Positions 63,561 to 64,000 of a stretch of DNA of 64,000 nt are shown here, in pieces; position 1 is the first letter of the stretch; each line of letters starts with the position of its first letter. The stretch comes from Schleiferilactobacillus perolens DSM 12744 (GTDB taxonomy: Bacteria > Bacillota > Bacilli > Lactobacillales > Lactobacillaceae). The position numbers and the translations under genes were made by a program. The stretch is taken from contig NZ_AZEC01000001.1 in assembly GCF_001435585.1 (NCBI RefSeq), positions 248,001 through 312,000 of the forward strand, read 5' to 3'. The notes beneath the pieces are model-generated. The model searched no databases. It was not told the DNA's origin and saw nothing but the letters and a program-made list of their open reading frames with translations.

Positions 63561-64000
63561 ATTTGCATTATTAATACGTTCATATTTCCTAGACACGTGA
63601 TAATTTACTTGAGTTACTGAGTAAGACAGACGGTTAACTTGGAACACTCATGAACTGATATAAAAAAGCGGCGTAACCTCTTTAACTTTAACTGTACTAT
63701 ATCATCCATATTAAGAGCTCTACCGCTTCGGAGATATCGTCCACCATCAAGAAATGGGTTATCGCCCGTTGATTATCTAAGGAGGTCATACTGGATCGTT
63801 ACTGTACGTAGAACCACGCAGAGGTCAGGTCTATCCCTTGGCATTCGCCCAGCTCTCTCTCGTCTAACGACTTGACCAATGCACGCATCGGTCTGTCATC
63901 CTACACGCGATAGTGTTTTCGCTACGCCGAAGATTTATACCCCGCTGACATACATACTACGCGTAACCCTATTGCTAAATGTTTAAACAAGAAAGTTTGG
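63561..64000. other. non-coding end of window, possible transposase remnant
   Basis: No intact gene is visible. On the plus strand around 63718-63792 a frame reads RRYRPPSRNGLSPVDYLRRSYW, similar to the C-terminal end of IS3-family transposases (RP...LSPVDY), but it has no start and is embedded in stops. The stretch 63561-63700 is AT-rich with no clear signal. 63800-64000 shows several short frames only. The 3' boundary of the defence island may lie here. Confidence 0.35.

Noticed and set aside
63561-64000. tmRNA or RNase P RNA at the right edge
   Set aside because: The signature segments I would expect (for example the tmRNA TTCGACAGG start or the RNase P GAGGAAAGTC block) are absent on both strands.

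Overview
The window looks like a chromosomal segment of a Lactobacillaceae species with moderate-to-high GC, closest in style to Schleiferilactobacillus or Lacticaseibacillus. The evidence is a KxYKxGKxW/LPQTG surface protein, a recA with LexA-like boxes, the glpK-glpO-glpF set, paired DUF1659/DUF2922 genes, many PTS EIIC genes and catabolite (cre) sites. The species is inferred, not proven.

Layout. 1-3500: end of an alpha/beta hydrolase, a candidate type I toxin/antisense RNA pair, a diaminopentanoate-dehydrogenase-like oxidoreductase and small DUF genes. 3600-10200: a LacI-controlled fructo-oligosaccharide/sucrose operon (binding protein, two permeases, GH32, ROK fructokinase) with no ATPase. 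10200-19000: an L-fucose regulon (GHL6/GH151-like glycosidase with an orphan PTS EIIC, kinase, FucI, DeoR regulator, FucA), with helically phased direct-repeat operators upstream of fucI and fucA. 19000-22400: a membrane protein, a DHA2 efflux pump and its PadR regulator. 22600-29200: a more AT-rich operon for an unidentified polyol or sugar (GlpP-like antiterminator, GatC-like EIIC, YjbQ, FGGY kinase, UlaE-like epimerase, class II aldolase, short TIM), preceded by a promoter and a leader terminator.

29300-33600: fetAB, recA, an orphan DinJ antitoxin, a decayed fetB copy and a higBA toxin-antitoxin pair. 33700-38200: glycerol catabolism, with a 162-bp multi-hairpin element between glpK and glpO. 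38500-42800: a 1259-residue LPXTG adhesin-like protein and a DNA-methyltransferase remnant. 42800-57500: further carbohydrate clusters: a GntR regulator with tandem DUF7916-like proteins and an EIIC; a PRD regulator carrying its own EIIA domain with ascorbate-type EIIB/EIIC and transketolase; and an RpiR regulator with GH4, EIIC and a Gfo/Idh oxidoreductase.

57500-64000: an AT-rich, probably acquired defence region. It holds a 1463-residue protein that appears to join a DUF4145/HEPN-like domain, a GIY-YIG-like nuclease, an SF2 helicase and an NPPY adenine methyltransferase. It is translationally coupled to a 238-residue protein carrying a canonical SAM-binding half-methyltransferase without a catalytic NPPY motif. 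This is the strongest candidate for an unusual system. The GlpP-antiterminated operon and the type I toxin locus come next.
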